From the NCBI GenBank assembly GCA_965223435.1, contig CBDCWQ010000023.1, positions 806,001 to 870,000 on the forward strand: 64,000 nt of DNA, in the 5' to 3' direction. The first letter of the stretch is position 1. The number at the start of each line of letters is the position of its first letter. The DNA comes from CBDCWQ01 sp965223435. Its GTDB lineage: Bacteria > Myxococcota > Kuafuiibacteriia > Kuafuiibacteriales > Kuafuiibacteriaceae. The translations under genes were made by a program, and so were the position numbers. The notes under the pieces were generated by a model, which saw nothing but the letters and a program-made list of their open reading frames with translations, did no database searches and was not told the DNA's origin. Of the stretch, positions 27,901 to 37,500 are shown one piece after another.

Positions 27901-28236
27901 TACGATCAGTGGGTTTGACCGGCTAAAAGACCTCTTGAGTTTTGGGGTTGCGACATAGAGCACGGGGGGCCTTTGGTCGGGCGATGTGTAGGGTTCGGCG
28001 ACCGATGAGGTCTCGGCGTCGTGGAAGGATTCGCCCGGAGTCGATGTCTGGGTGACGGTGATCAGAGGCTGCTCGGCCGGTCCAGCCGTGTTTTCGACGG
28101 GTTCAGGCTGGGTCAGTGCGGAATGCCCGTCCGACCATGGGGTCAGAATGGGACCTTGCCCGCAGGCGGATAAGCCTATCGCTACGCTGAAGGCCCAAAA
28201 AAGCCTCGAGTCCGTTTCCTTTGTTTTCCGATACAT
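15952..28236 (-). CDS. Giant modular lipoprotein 2 (4094 aa) with metallopeptidase-like and toxin-like C-terminus
   Basis: Function unknown; probably surface-exposed. The ATG at 28236 is preceded by AGGAG and gives a lipoprotein signal with the canonical lipobox LSAC (Cys25). Rough residues: 90-560 four Ig-like repeats with an insert near 260-385; 565-665 FnIII-like; 700-1290 a propeller-like region with a CxxxxxxCxC cluster near 870; 1290-1400 an Ig-like module; 1500-1985 toroid 1 (AGFDRVWAYTMGIALAQ, SAIDNCSWLSLSVDY); 2250-2610 toroid 2 (APYYQTGSQMMALYAL); 2900-2935 XRE-like HTH; 3150-3370 a reprolysin-like segment without HExxH; 3560-3750 a zincin segment with AHELTHRIAH (HExxH near 3583); about 3940-3975 a hydrophobic Gly/Ala-rich hinge; 3996-4094 a compact tail ending GPKGLLETKWLVGGPD. 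Paralogue of giants 1 and 3. Hinge plus small tail resembles polymorphic toxins, but no immunity gene follows. Confidence 0.87.
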   Translation of the reverse strand: MYRKTKETDSRLFWAFSVAIGLSACGQGPILTPWSDGHSALTQPEPVENTAGPAEQPLITVTQTSTPGESFHDAETSSVAEPYTSPDQRPPVLYVATPKLKRSFSRSNPLIVSGEVYDDHLLAFFIDDLLVGRRNQSFEHAFWLAPGTNLIDFSAIDFFGHQSQVLREVVFDDTPPIIEFTLPDPSQLALQQEEVFFYGRVVEQNLVDLKVDGQTIPLYQDQFEQRLERASLSPGLHVLRFVATDQAGFVTERSLGLLVDGVKMRFAPDLASAPEKSPHGPENAIGFFVDIAAQSENMDAELVVLGEGEQMERIRLSTLIEGGASPSWKRVYVYFDDLQVVEKVQSVRVESLASDEASPPQALFSKVGFFNKMDAPISLSSDAEPPFLEVKNLVHPVTYTNVPFATVTGSVSDENLMFVRINQLVVTQKNGAFSSIVRLNENKNDFVVVARDLVGLENQVSRSIVFDQEVPKISLDGPLKETVFDRAYTLSGRVMEPHLRRLTILEPTASSTKALTTDELGGFKTLVQLQDGLNVLELTATDLAHNQVTTTLEITYKDLYQLEKPTMPPTDLIGHSVGKRVKLQWQPPKRLVDGSSIPRGLTTRFRVYRDDVQISNDGSADLDTPSFADEVETLDRVYRYYVTAVLFDQGGQAIESSASNILKVEVGFQRPVTAPGQFEAPSPATRGQRAVVLPQTAVSEVGGKLVAHLVYVVPGRQGQGDQLLYVRSQKAGKPHSFSEPAVLQGSKPGRAITDLTLDAKAHKLAIGWIEKDGREDTQTTGSQLWVVESDRAGAHFKEARLVHDTPAWKRGLDLGYDRFHNLHLVWGESNKAYYLKNLEGTPESVFDRRYRTKNDIVVDYYRVYRQKCEDTSPPCGCNDMPNERYSYGLENNRKTNEPFGPYLERVEEAWVYQPSLHIDNERISIVARQNRMWDDKPLRNPEWTGEYGPLAPPLDKKVTSRDGSTRTHWCPEEGAGRAQMGFLQVYEYRAKGGRPQARTRLSEEERARRRDLESGNENAYTYYHGEGNQTFFSYDPNVRHEKNWYFYLHDGTWHEEDQIKVAQRPVVEGAWSEPATATVEVSNWPIERGLLTWHEEEQTVETGWRQGTWVDGRFESWRISVVATLEKEAEQDQTHSYPRIYTGPDGTQFVVYETGSSSNPNVAGHNPIMVQHSIAGGTWSAPHHIAFGYLPDLGVTKEGEVGVLYYVPKTDDEGVIQIRRSQSAGRSWTDAEVLSPFPAKPIHFKSHAQAADTLAGVPSLTTHENLFLATWVRPAQGQDGQERVIITRSSREGTASRIDTELPTQVRAGHAARVHVTVENKYHQQLDVDTSVRLGSNGASPSPSGLQAFLHDGTPNASTEDDGGVDIEIQGGQATAYVGLFGNTGSGATQSGHDVDQVNLKGQDGLEHHASTSVLPTYLTGNHLWATRLRDGLIRYSEAPSASDSEGTSMDEDSRVYYQVEYQPDLSDPGALRLRDPAFWESLGVEAQQVAHIINDPEHQDGKYLAGFDRVWAYTMGIALAQQARTPGPEAKKIARGMARWLCTHAETGEWQGRTIIRGWHFSENTNNDSWKDARLVTGANAWAVQGIGVFVSSAAFEEASASEQTKLRTCYLQALEGLKRHRHDDVVAPDGTRVTLMTAGETTKGLQSARSPHELRLDMTPPVRPNEEWAYYDVLDAVGYQAYNEDQKPNIRVSLRQADGSLLDGGIRTLSLEEWEALKEPALAQNVVTEHNLDVLSVLNHAIKNASKLGLEDQLDELQTWRTDLRNGTFKALWSDKPLHVEKEANGCREARVIDSPSRVITGGLLRGESLEANEESAIDNCSWLSLSVDYRASDFPDEYVEKMAICLDYTIDHFADDLKTNGTCYRGTHYFPNSFKDPYIDQTDLQEASYHLEATTGLILGLLVFVHEHPEHPRSEAFRQEALHLWAGVQSYVQSEGFPYSSQRIQDLSTLLTSSTALIWYIDVYDYIERTENDLDRPLVNYAQGTDLNRTTDWVVDAWSKLTAMEWDKGPTNTAFQIHGSDQNLTWGSADPASGENQIYAAPAQTPKQKSPMLGHPGYEDEPVDFSNSAPVNAANISVEAWVEKRPLEGLGSLLPSSYFYDFYYVFRGDVTGIEIGPELGVLLSIRQEGRELFVKDVPLDESGHFETALKQEDAVVFLGDAHRFTLSTKIARLRRGSGEILATTGGPTSIQNATSAHAVYQPTPRYSGKKGEWFIHGADSETFELKDHAQNTIAAAHAKDLALLVSGYTKSDQEGARPITRTEDQALAVLAAVHRGDLEQAWAWGWALKRVTQTVFHPENPLALIPYAVDAETGVAVAPYYQTGSQMMALYALATLHRALEPVHPARAQTLAEHILKLQQSMRTAYFHQEAGHPLEGFFQSGNGFPEAWAKALEGNAEEPHPEDVSLPVFASASLRDHVYAYFAFARAAEVLPDPKGRALAKDLKRSVEDKLENAFWQDDRPLRFIQDPSDEQKVDATEDSIGMHALYTLFALERGLVRRAHLSLDRLAGLTHALKDTWADGKGFDFSNSFALVVLAERGGARIDPRLEQLAWSRLETLLSASAGPGSMAAMLLAEHPKDLFGVTASPVAFVRSPSALHWEERVQRRIEQQGLDTLLSLFLSPYRPQSFDTGMNRMVQLVALAEALHEGVPVERWRSFYREETYSHRVAYTVWALQNLCESRNQGALTGLDLNRSLGLSCEAASAHFKALLVARTGTSEDPSRLAALIEHPHDAFELTQRIYQLTRDDVPSPHSYGDSLHGNTQIVQAPKGPVSFDFIREADPVELSADLSVAQRKEQLQTHWQTTLQDALLEQRHLGRTPWFEVEGINFIGLGNKASLEASGRKALEYLVLQGPEHQTRYALGGIPTREPLPEAWKMLEPGVGVIGSAEATNAGHLRRFINAEAGGQLPKLARQAGLDPSIVHRAMRSGLLLETHLMSMMNAVGLSQEKADAYKAGFTFVEPNDPRVHISATGTPKNELALHQVGLATAILDPVNPSVGTELATPKNPRVHFVLPASEEVGNTELPGKEVCYEVFRFDAQTLSPEDFLALSVEEAEQHRIDACAKASPYEDLGLLEAYFQRAPTQDRFDPMYAVVLSTPQTRSFLSGYVQLPQIPSVFPRAYRRPLVGGKASPGPGIPDSDPTIEENALVIDMAILYTASAVRESGGVDALNEDIDRIVGAANQALLDMDSSVRIVAHTAYTTYQEIGDVRLDAADIQAHAPQSILSPYLGFKADLLTVLTRSGLGGSTEGPTEHRVTSPHGTWVHTRLHPGTLAAVHDQSGRGAMGVQEVGEFQTLGRFNELVYFLLGCRALGEDERCAPLLEATAAATRNVDGQMHRVADYLVQSASGLGLPAPIPAISKHSPCADVPLENTGDHNIVWSARSDSSWLNILLDGQPAETLGVPERTLVPRASSMLRVCGGIPGFPESAFSPPQKVITLEFINQTDGGLIETRVLHFPDAEERPNEPRKQPLGATQAHADDDTFGHAPSSEDLDEQTREDIKRIVDAHSPLNVPLVKEVIGRSAMFNWLQRQLPDRGLKMKWTDGPTGFVPGTVGKQIVLISERHALNPERLIGHIAHELTHRIAHNHPLFHQQTEDQVYACADGSGTCTLAGWSRAALSEKAWREAHFNAWVRAEAQSVFYEMVVLKEIRSFLEKTGDTRYALDRLYLSGTRLEAYEAIVDAFWPFRGAEPYQQELDAREEAIQKLKRLVHVAVGSGGQSYRTRFTQKINAVWGYGTEDARAQTVINLRFQEGAHHPDDREHYQGTLRAQYNDFSTDLVPGKVYDGQSFVDDLIFVAIHNENRPTVNVAPESGNSLEGLASDGRLPRGLFIDPDFWEELEDHGIYSLADYLERLHEEERLYADEETKETLDNIDLSQCYTNPDCPVIQILLEYEDDQGDQAVAFSVHYPYEGNGEAIPITLLDLLGLAPIPVAKVGAVLGTAALAGLGFVKVASTTAPKFASATKISLGRTGNIFTVPLKRPISSEVSTNPTIHFLSRQEARKGFTGGLRTSANQFYRHAKDKGQHFRTEKLPDGNYRFEFFHAANNPGYGKRYIKVVDPTGTTLKSYKETIGPKGLLETKWLVGGPD

Positions 28237-28261
28237 GGGGGGTCTTTCTCCTAAAAGACAT

Positions 28262-28331
28262 ATGTGGGTCCTGGTCATGTGTTGTAGGATGGATGACTAC
28301 AGGTGTGTGACCAACCTACACGAACCCACAT
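28262..28331. promoter_or_regulatory. Nested inverted repeat in the leader of giant gene 2
   Basis: The outer arms ATGTGGGT (28262-28269) and ACCCACAT (28324-28331) enclose the inner arms TGTAGG (28283-28288) and CCTACA (28315-28320). TGTAG can also pair with CTACA at 28297-28301, giving two mutually exclusive stems. It ends 26 nt upstream of the giant 2 ATG, so it may form in the mRNA leader or act as an operator. The arms are exact; function is inferred. Confidence 0.5.
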
Positions 28332-28506
28332 AGATAGCAATAAAAATTGACATATCTGTGCGACGCGCCTTCCGGATTTTTGACAATACGCGCCGCCGGT
28401 CTGGAAGCTCCAGCTAACTGTGCGAAATCTATATTGCGGACGATCTGCGGCTCGCGCCAAGAGGCGGTGGACCACCCATCAGGCCCAGCGGACTTTGACT
28501 GAAGCT

Positions 28507-28527
28507 ACGCATCAATGGCTGACGCGT
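28507..28527 (-). terminator. Possible terminator hairpin after giant gene 3
   Basis: On the minus strand ACGCGTCA-GCCAT-TGATGCGT forms an 8-bp stem with one G-U pair, 24 nt after the giant 3 stop. No U-tract follows, so this is a weak call. Confidence 0.35.
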
Positions 28528-28550
28528 GGGGGATAGAAGTGATCGGGCCT

Positions 28551-31500
28551 TCAGCGATGGACTACCTTCAAGGCCCAGACAATGTTCTCAAGGGTCTGGA
28601 TCAGCGCATCGATTTCGGGAACCAGTTTCTCGAATCTTGGGGAACGTATGTGCTCGGCCTCGAGCAATTCGAGCAGGGGTTCGGTAAATGGCGCCCAATG
28701 GGCCTCGAGTTTATCTTTGAGGTCTTTTTGGAGGGGGACAGAGATGCGGATCTTTTCGTTTGGCGTGGTGCGGAGAAAGGCAAAGTACTTTTCTACGGCG
28801 AGGTGTCCGTCTGTCGTCACGGCGGTGAGCGGTTGTTCGATGTCTTTTTTGAGGGACGTGGTCATGGTGGCGCTCCGGAGTCTTCGAAGGTCTTCGATGA
28901 GGGTTGTGAGCGCTGAGATCTGTTTTTCCAACGTGAGATTCGAAGGGTCAAGGTGCGAGGTGGGCTTGAAGGCCAGGTTTCGGGACTCAGCCTGGCGCAG
29001 TCTGGCGAGGCCTTTATCGAAGGCCGCCAGCGGGTCGGCGGCCGCATAGCTCTCCCCGACGAAATGGTCTAAGGTGGGTGTGTAGTAGACGACGCTTCGG
29101 TTTGGCATCACCACGCGGACATAGGGCTGGTCTGGAAGCCTTTGGAAGATTTCTTGCACGGCGTTCTCATCGACCGTTGGGTCTCCCGTGCCGCTCATGC
29201 TCACCACCACTTGGCTCTCCTTGGGGAAGACGGCGACCTTGGGGTGTTGCCAGCCGGAGCCATTCATTACGGGGAATGCGGCGTAGAGGCTTTGTGGAAC
29301 AAAACCCTTCAGGAAGATCTGGGCGATCGGTTTGCCATGCACAACGCCAGTCACCTCGAGTTCGACGTCGGTGAGGGGTGCGCGGTTGATGTACACCTTT
29401 CTTTCGCTGAAGCCGGCTGCGCCTGGCCCAGAGCCCGGGGTGTCGCCACGGTAAAGATGCTCCAGTGATATCGCGTTTTCGAGGGGGTCGCTTGACACCG
29501 CGACCTCGAGTTCGTGGAACTTGCCGTCCCGGGTTCGCGCTTGAGGCTTCACCGATTCGCCGGACACGAGGCGAATGACGCTCTGGTCGGTGTGGTTAAA
29601 AAGCTCGTCGAGCTCTTGTTTATCTTTGCTGGTGAGTTGCCCGTCCGACGATGCGGTATAGCCGGTAATGATACGGTCTTCTCGGGGAATGAGGCCCCAA
29701 AAAGAGTTTTTCGGTGAAAATACGATAAAAAACTTCTGCTTGCGATCGTATACCTGGACCACGTTGTACCGGATGTTCACCCGCGGTTGATGCAGATCTC
29801 TGACTTTGGCCATTCTCTTGTCGGTGAGCGCGTCCGGACTGACGCGGACCATGCCGCTGAATCTGTAGTTTGAGGCGAGGGTGTTGAGTTTTGTCGACGG
29901 AATACCGTAGGTCTTGTGGGGCAGGTTTTCTACCTGGGCGATCAGTTTCTCCACCGTGGCGTCCTTGTTGCTTTCGAAGGTGAACGAGAAGCCGTCTTCG
30001 TCTTCGGCCACGGTCAGGGCGTTTCTCTTGATTGCTTGATCGATCTCTTCGCCGGTCAGCACTTCAAAGGGGTCTCGGGCCTCGCGTTTGAAGAGGACGA
30101 CGTCAATGAATCGCTCCGGCTCCGCGAGCACGTCGCTTAGAGAACTCGGTGGGGGACCGTAAAGATAGGTGGTGGTGATGCTCCCCGCTTCGAAGGTCGT
30201 TCCCGTCCGCTGAGGCGGCTCGGGCGAAACTCTGTCGAGCAAGTAGATTAAGGGGCGTTCGGTGAAGGGGGACTTGGCGGCGGCCGCTCGTATCAGACCG
30301 ATGGCCAACATGGGCTGGACGATTCCGCTGCCAAGAAGCTCGTCTAGGCTCAGGCTTGTCTGCACCAGCGCTTGTTCGATTTCGATCGGGCGGGCCTGGG
30401 TTTTGTGGCTCAGGGCTTCTAAGTCGAGCACCAATCCCAATGCGGCAGCGTGAGGGCTGGCGAAAGTTGTTCCGCATCGCTCCGCATCCTCGGCACAGGC
30501 GACGGCAGACCGGCCGGCGGCCGCAAGTTTCACTGAGGGGCCGGTGTTGGCATAGTCCCTAAGGCTGGCCCGCTGGCTCGGGCCGAATGAGTTGAGGGCG
30601 GTCACAAAGATCACGTAGTCGCTGAGAGCCTTGGCATTGGGGTGCACGTCTTCGAGGGGCTTGCCGTCGTTTCCGGCGGCGACAAAAATCGTGATGCCTG
30701 CGGCACGGGCCTCGCGAACGGCGGCGAGAAAGTCATCGTTCAGCCAGGCGCGGAACTTATTGGCGTTGGCAAAGGAGCTGTCGAGACTGATGTTTAGCAC
30801 GGAGATCCGTTCGCCGCCCTGATGGTTGTTGAAGTCGGTGCGAAGTTTGGTTGCGAGCCGGACTGCTTCCGGAACGTCCACATTGAAGGGGGCCATGAAC
30901 CCGAGAAAGCTTGCGTCATAAGGGTCATGGCCGGCCAACTTGGCAAGCCTCGTGTATTCAAACTCCAACGCGCGACGCACCAGGAATCCGTGGATGGCAT
31001 GCGGATCCTCGGTCATGAGGTCTTTGCTGTTCGGAACCGTAAAGCTGCGTTCGATGATCCCGATGGTGGCCTTGGCTTTGTTTGTTCCGAAGAGCCGAAC
31101 CGTCTTGATGGGTGGGGGGGCGGTGCCGAACGGTGCGGGCTTGATCACGGCGGTTCCGCCCTCTTGCTGGGAGTCGACCAGAGGAATGGCCTCGCCCGTC
31201 TCCTGTCTGGTGAAGGGGGATGCTTTCTTTTCGCTCAAACTGCTGTACCCCGCGGCGTCGAGCCACCAGGAGGGTCTTTTGCCTTGATCGTTCCGGTCCA
31301 CTTTGACCGCCCGTTCCGCCGTTTTTGCGTCAAAAAACCATCCGAGGAGAAAAGCCCGGCCCCAGCGCAAAAAGCCTTCTTGGAGTGCGGCGCTGGGCAG
31401 GTGCGCCGCGATTTCCAGCATGGCCTGCCACCACTGGTGATGCCGGAGGAAGTTGTCGATCACTTCGCCTCGGCTGTGGGTGGTGTCGAGGGCAAACACC

Positions 31501-34500
31501 TTGACCCGTCCGTCGTCGCCGAGGATTCTCGGCAGATCGGGAATACTGAGGTCGAGCGTCCCGCCTCCCGATTCGGGCACGATGCCGCGTAGCGGCAAAA
31601 TCTCGGGCAGATGCCGAGCATCAAAACCATAGATCCGGCCGTCCTCAAACGGTCTTTGGGTGCCCGCTTGGGTGTCAAATTCTCGGTGGCTTCGAATGGT
31701 CTCCTCGTCTTCAAAAAATAGACCTACCCCCGTTTTGTCGTCGAAAAAGACCGCTTCTCTTACAATCTCACCCGCCTGGACGGAACCGACTTCGACCCAG
31801 GCGGAACTCGGCGCCTCTTCGAAAACCACCATCGTTTCCAGGCCGACGTCCGCCTGACCGGCCATGATGGCGCCTGCGGGAAGGGCGAAAGGGAGCACCG
31901 CGGCGGCCAGGCTCGCATCTTGGAGAATCAATCGCTGAAGCCCGGCGTATGTGCCCTTCATCGACTGCTTGATGGCCTTGACGCGCGCCACGTTGGCGGA
32001 GGACACATCTTCGAGGACGGTCACACCCTCGTCCCTGCCAGCGTTCGGGTTGGGGGTGAATGCTTCAAAAAGTTCTAGAAGTTCGGGGGATGGCCGCATC
32101 CACGCCGCCAGGTGTGCGATGTGGTTTTGGTACTCGCCGGCCAGCTTTTCGGCCGCCTCTACGGAGAGGGCCTGACCATAGATTTGGAGTTGGTCGATGA
32201 GGCCGTCAAAGACGTGGGAGACGGCCTTGGCTCCCCAATGTCCGCCGATTGCCAAAGGACCTGCCTCTTCGAGCCCGGGCCATGAGGGGTAAAAGGATAG
32301 GTTCATGGACGCGTTGGCGATGCCGTTTACGTAAAGAAGGCCCTCTTGGATGGGACCCTCCCAGGTGACGGCGACGTGATTCCATTCGCCGGGCCTCAAG
32401 GCGTCGACGGAGATCAGGGTGTGTGCGGTGGGCGTTCCTAGAGGGTTCGTGACCAAGAAGGCGGCTCGATGGTCGGTCATGACCCGAAGCTCGAACCCCT
32501 GGCCCGCTTCGTCTCGATTGCCGACCACGACCCCGTCTTCGGTCAAGGTCCGGGCGGGGTTGAGCCATACGCTGATGCTGAAAGATTCGTCCCCCCCGAA
32601 ACGGAGCGCGTCCTTTGGCGAGGGCACTTGAATGGCCCCATAGGCGATGGGCGAGGTGCTGGGCCGGTAGGCGTGGCCTCGTCCGCCTACGCCTGCTTCG
32701 TATCGCCATGCGGGCATGGGACCCATGGGAAAGACGCCCGGTGCGTAGTGCCCGGTGGAGTCGCGGGTATTTTTTTCGAAGGCCCATTCGCCGATGGGCG
32801 CAAGGGGTTTGGGTTCGGTGAGCGCTTCCTTGAGCGAGGACTCGTCGCGATTTTCGCCTAGTGAAATTTCGATGCTTCGCTCCACCTCGTAGCCGGTGGC
32901 TTTGTTCCTCAGCCGTATGGGGAGGGTGTAGGTCGAAGGCACGGGCAGCCCCAAAAGCCTCCAAGGCTCGGTGCTGACGCAGATGTTGGCGCCTTCGCGC
33001 GCACCGTGTTCGAGGTGTTGTGTCGGATAGCGAGAAACCCAAACCAGGACCCGTGCCTCGTCATCCGGATGGATGAACTGGTGGTCGACCTCGAGCGCGC
33101 CGTCTTTGAGTGCGATAAAACATTGGGTGGCCGCACCGTCCACGGGCGCTTTGATGCGAAGCACTTCAGGCACCACTTCCATGTTTTCGTAGACCGCATC
33201 CTCGGTCATCGCCCACGCGGTGTTTGGGCGCCCAAGACCCGGTTCTCCGAGTCCACTCAGAGACCAAAGTTCGGCTTCGTTCCCGAGGGTGCCAAGGTCA
33301 TCGCCCGTCGGCGCGGAGCCTCGGATCTCGACGGGTGTGGTGTCGAAGGTGGTTCCGTCGTTTTGCCGCAGCCTCAGTGAAATCCAAAGCGGCTCCCCGC
33401 GGCCGGCTGCTCGGACATACTCTGGCCAGGGCTGCCCGAGGATACTCTTGTCTTCGTGAAAGAAGGCGCCGGTGTGGAATGCACCTACGGCGTGGGTTTG
33501 TTCCCCGGCGGAGATGTCACGGAGCAAAAACCGAATGGCGTCGTGGACGCCACCGTGCGCTGTTGACTTCTTGAACACAAAGGCTTCGACGCTCGTGATC
33601 GGGGTATCATCGTCGAGAACGAATCGGGTGTGCACCACCGTTTCTTTGGGGGCAATTCCAATGCCAAAGACGTGCTGGCTTTGAAACTCGGCCGTGACGT
33701 GGACATCGGCCAAGTGGGGTGTCCACGCCTTAGGGGCGTGCACGCTGGGCTCTTGAGGCATTCCCGGGGAAGATGGCTGCATGAGCACACACGAAAACGG
33801 GAGCCCGGGCACCGGTGGGGTGATGACGTACGAGCCTTGGAGGGCCACGCCCGCCTTCCCGACCGGCGTGAAGTGAAAGTGTGTCGGTTTGTCGTTGATG
33901 GCAAACAGCTGTGCATGAAACACGCCCGCATCGCCCTGGCTTCGCCGCGCGTAGACGTCATGGTGCGCCCCTTGAAGGAGTCCCGCATCGTAGCTGCAGA
34001 GGAGGTTCTGCTTGTTTTCAGGAATCGGCGGGTCTTTTTCAGGAATGGTGACTTCGACGAGGCCTTTTTCGAGCGGCCCAAACTGAAAGTCGGTGGAAAA
34101 GGCGACGGCCAGCGCCGATTCTTCCGGCGAGCCCAAGAACCCGAAAAGGTCGCCTGGCGTCGATGTTTGAGGGTGAGACAGCACACTCAGGGCACGGTCC
34201 GGGGCGGCATCCCAAACCGCCAAACTGCCGATGAACCACGGTGCCCACGGCGCACCAAAACCGGCGCCCAGAACTGACGCGCGATGCGCCCTGTCGTCGT
34301 CTACGGGACTCAACCGATTCCGCCACGCATCTTGGGTGCTCGGGCCCAAGGCATGAGCTTGCCCTCCGGCATGGCCGTCGACCAGCATGTCAAAGTCTGC
34401 GGTCGACAAGACTCCCTGGCGGAGCCTACTGTGGAGCCAGCCCGGGCGCATGGCGATGCGGTGACTGAAAGGGACGAGCCGCCCCTCGCCAAAAGTGTGA

Positions 34501-37500
34501 ATGAACTGTCGAAGTTGAGTGCTCCGCACTTGCTTTTCGGCGCTGAGGGGCCAAAGGGGCGGATCCACCGGCACTCCAAGCGCGCTGAACTGAACGTGAT
34601 GGCGGGCGGGCGTTTTTAAGGCGAGGCGAAGCGCGACGTGGGTGGGGAGCCAGTAGGCCAAAGAAGCCGGTGAAAACGCCTCAATGGGATCTATTCCGCT
34701 GAGTTCGAAGTGTATCGGCTGCTTGTCCTCGCGCGCCCGGGTCAGCGCGTTTTCGACCACGTGGACCAACCGGGCGCGGACGGTCTTTTGGATCCCTTCG
34801 AGCGAAGCGTCGGGGGGAATCACAGAACTTGTATGGTCTTCAAAGAGGCGGTGGATGCCTTGCCAGCGGTTGGGTGCGGTCCGGAGCTTGAGACCGCTTG
34901 GTTCTGGCAGAGCGCCGACCACGGGGTCCGTCAGGCGGACCAGATCATTCAACCTAAGAAGGTCCTCTTCGTGATCGTAAGGCAAGATCTCAACGAGCTG
35001 GTCGGGTGAGGTGCCCGTGCGCGCTCTCAGGAGATGGGCGACGGCGTTTTCAACGACCGCACACGCTTGGGGCGTGCCCAAAAACGCATCCAACGAAACC
35101 GACGCCTCGGCGAGGAGGTCAGCCTCCTGGGCACACAGGGCAAAAAGGTCGTGTACCGTTTCCCGAACGCGGTCCGAAAACCCGCTTGCACTCAGTTTTC
35201 TTGCCCACGCCTCTGGGGGCGTGGGCCCGCCGCCCGTGGAGCCGAACGCCAGCTGTTTGAGACCAAAATGGATTCTTACCAGCTGCCGGAAAAGTTCGTC
35301 AAAGCGGTGGGCCTCGAAGTCGGACGCCAAAAGGGCGCCCAGGGTCTCCACCATCTTCACCTTGAGACGGTCTTCGAGGGCAAGCCAGGACTCTGACCTC
35401 CGCACCGGTGGACGAGGGTTGGCGCTGACCAGGGCGGGCCCGGCCTGCACGCCCAAAAAGCCCGACGGTTGATGAACAAGGCGCGCGGCGATTTGGGCCG
35501 CGGGGTCGGGGGCTTCGAGGTTTCTGAGGGCGCTCAGCTCCACGAGCGCCAGGGCCTCCTGCCGCGAATCGATCCCCCGCACGCCGCGCCTTGCCAACGG
35601 GACGCCGATGAGATCTAGCCAGGCCAGGGGCTCGGCGCCGCCTTCCCCCGTGCTCTGGGAAAAGGATTGGGGCGCATGCGTGCGGGCGAATGCGAGCGCG
35701 TCGAGAAGGGCGAGGGCCTTGCCCGGCGCTTGGGCATCGAGAAAAAACAACGAGCAGAGGGCATAGGTGCTTGGCCCGTCAGCCTCAACGGAGGCGCCTT
35801 CCCGGAAAACTCTCTTGATGGGTCGGGTGCCCCCTTCGTTCCCGCAAAGCTCGGCGAGGCGTGCCCCGATTCGCTCAGCCCAATCCAAAAACACGGGCTC
35901 TTGTGGCGAAGCCTCCTTCAGGGCGAAATAAGCGAGGACGTTATCGTCCACGTCGGCGTGGGCCGCGTCCGGGAGGGCGTGGAAGAGGCCCTGGTCGTGC
36001 CCCACCTCGTGTTCTCCTCGGCCCGGCGATAGGCCGCCGTCTGGCAACTGGTGTCCGAGGTCATGGCGGAAGGCCTGGCTTTCAAGAAACAAAAGTTCGG
36101 CTCGGAGCAAGGATTGGGCCTGGGATGCAAGGTCGGGCTCAACACCGTTCAGTTTCGAAAAGGCAGCGATGGCACCGAGCGCAACCATCTTTTGGCCGAG
36201 TGTGACTGCAGATCCGAGTCCCTCCGCCTCGCTGGGCTCGGCCTCCGAGGTGGGGGCTGGGGCCGACGACCGGGCCGCGAGAGGGGCCGTGAGGGCCAAG
36301 CTTTTGAACCACTTGGCCGCGGCGGATGGGTCGTGGTCTTTGCTCGCCGCCCAAAGGGCCAGCGCTTGGGTCTCGAAGGTTGGCGATGAGGAGCCTTCGC
36401 CGTTTGATGGTCCCTCCTTGAGGAACGCGTCGATCCGGGTGTGCGCAGCGTTCACGAAACGTGCGGTTTCTTTGACCCCGATGCCGAGCGCGTAGTGCGC
36501 AAGCGGCCCGTCGCTCCGGTCCTTTTTGGGTTGAAGATGATCGTGCACATCCATGAACCACACGATGGCGGTGCTGGAGTAGAGGCGGGTGGATAGATCC
36601 TGGATGCGTTGACTCGAGTAGGGAAAGCCGTGGTCGCGCACAAACCGCTGGGACTCTGCCCAGAGGGTGTGCGCAAGCGTTTCGTATTCTGTTGCCCGCC
36701 GGTGCTCCGGGTGGGCGTCCTTGAACTGAAGCAGGCCCATGATGAGCCCCATGGTTGCTTCAAGGTGATAGGACGATGTCTGGAGCACGCTCGGGGCGAT
36801 GTAGAGGTCGCGAAAGTCGTTTTGAAAGTAGTGGGCTCCGGTATAGGTCCCGTTCTGGTTCGGACATGCCCCTTCTTGGTCCCCAAGGCAAAAACCGAGT
36901 TCTTTGACGTAACGAATGACGGTGTATTGGAGGCACCGGTCGAGCTTTTGAACGTATTCGGTGTCTGTCCCTTCGGAACGCTCTGGCGTCAGATCGCGGT
37001 AGTCGACGGAGAGGGATAGCCAGCTGCAATTGTCGATGGCCGAGTGGTGGCTTTGCCCGGTCAGGGCGTACAGCGGTTCTAGGTCCCCTTGACCAGAGGA
37101 CAGCGCCGCCTGGTTGGCTTTTGGGGTCAGGTCTCCTTGGCTCCCCGTCACCATTCGTCCCAGGGGGCGTTCGGAGTCGAGGGCTTCACGCATCGCACGC
37201 GCTTCGTTTGTATTGGGGTTCTGGGCGATGGTGGCTTCAAATTCTTGGATCCAGCCCGTTTCGTCCCAAAGTAAAGTGAAGATGCCCCTTCGAAGTTTGT
37301 CGCGCCAGCGCTCCAGGTGTTCTTGGTTTAGGTCTTGGGTTTGATTCAGGCCGAGGGCGCTTGCGTGGTCGAGGGCGTGGTTCAGTACACTCAGGACGTC
37401 GAGGTTGTGTTCAGTCACCACGTTGAGGGCATGGTCCTCCTGTTTCAGGGCCTGCCACTCGGTTTTGGTCAGCAACTTCCATTTCCATACGTCTTCGTTG

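Larger units (their letters stand above)
28237..28550. other. Intergenic region giant 3 / giant 2, AT-rich leader
   Basis: 314 bp between the stop of giant gene 3 and the start of giant gene 2, both on the minus strand. It holds the ribosome binding site of giant 2, a nested inverted repeat (28262-28331), an AT-rich stretch (about 28330-28390) that should carry the promoter, and a weak hairpin after giant 3. TTGTCA on the minus strand at 28386-28381 could be a -35 element, but I see no matching -10. Confidence 0.6.
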
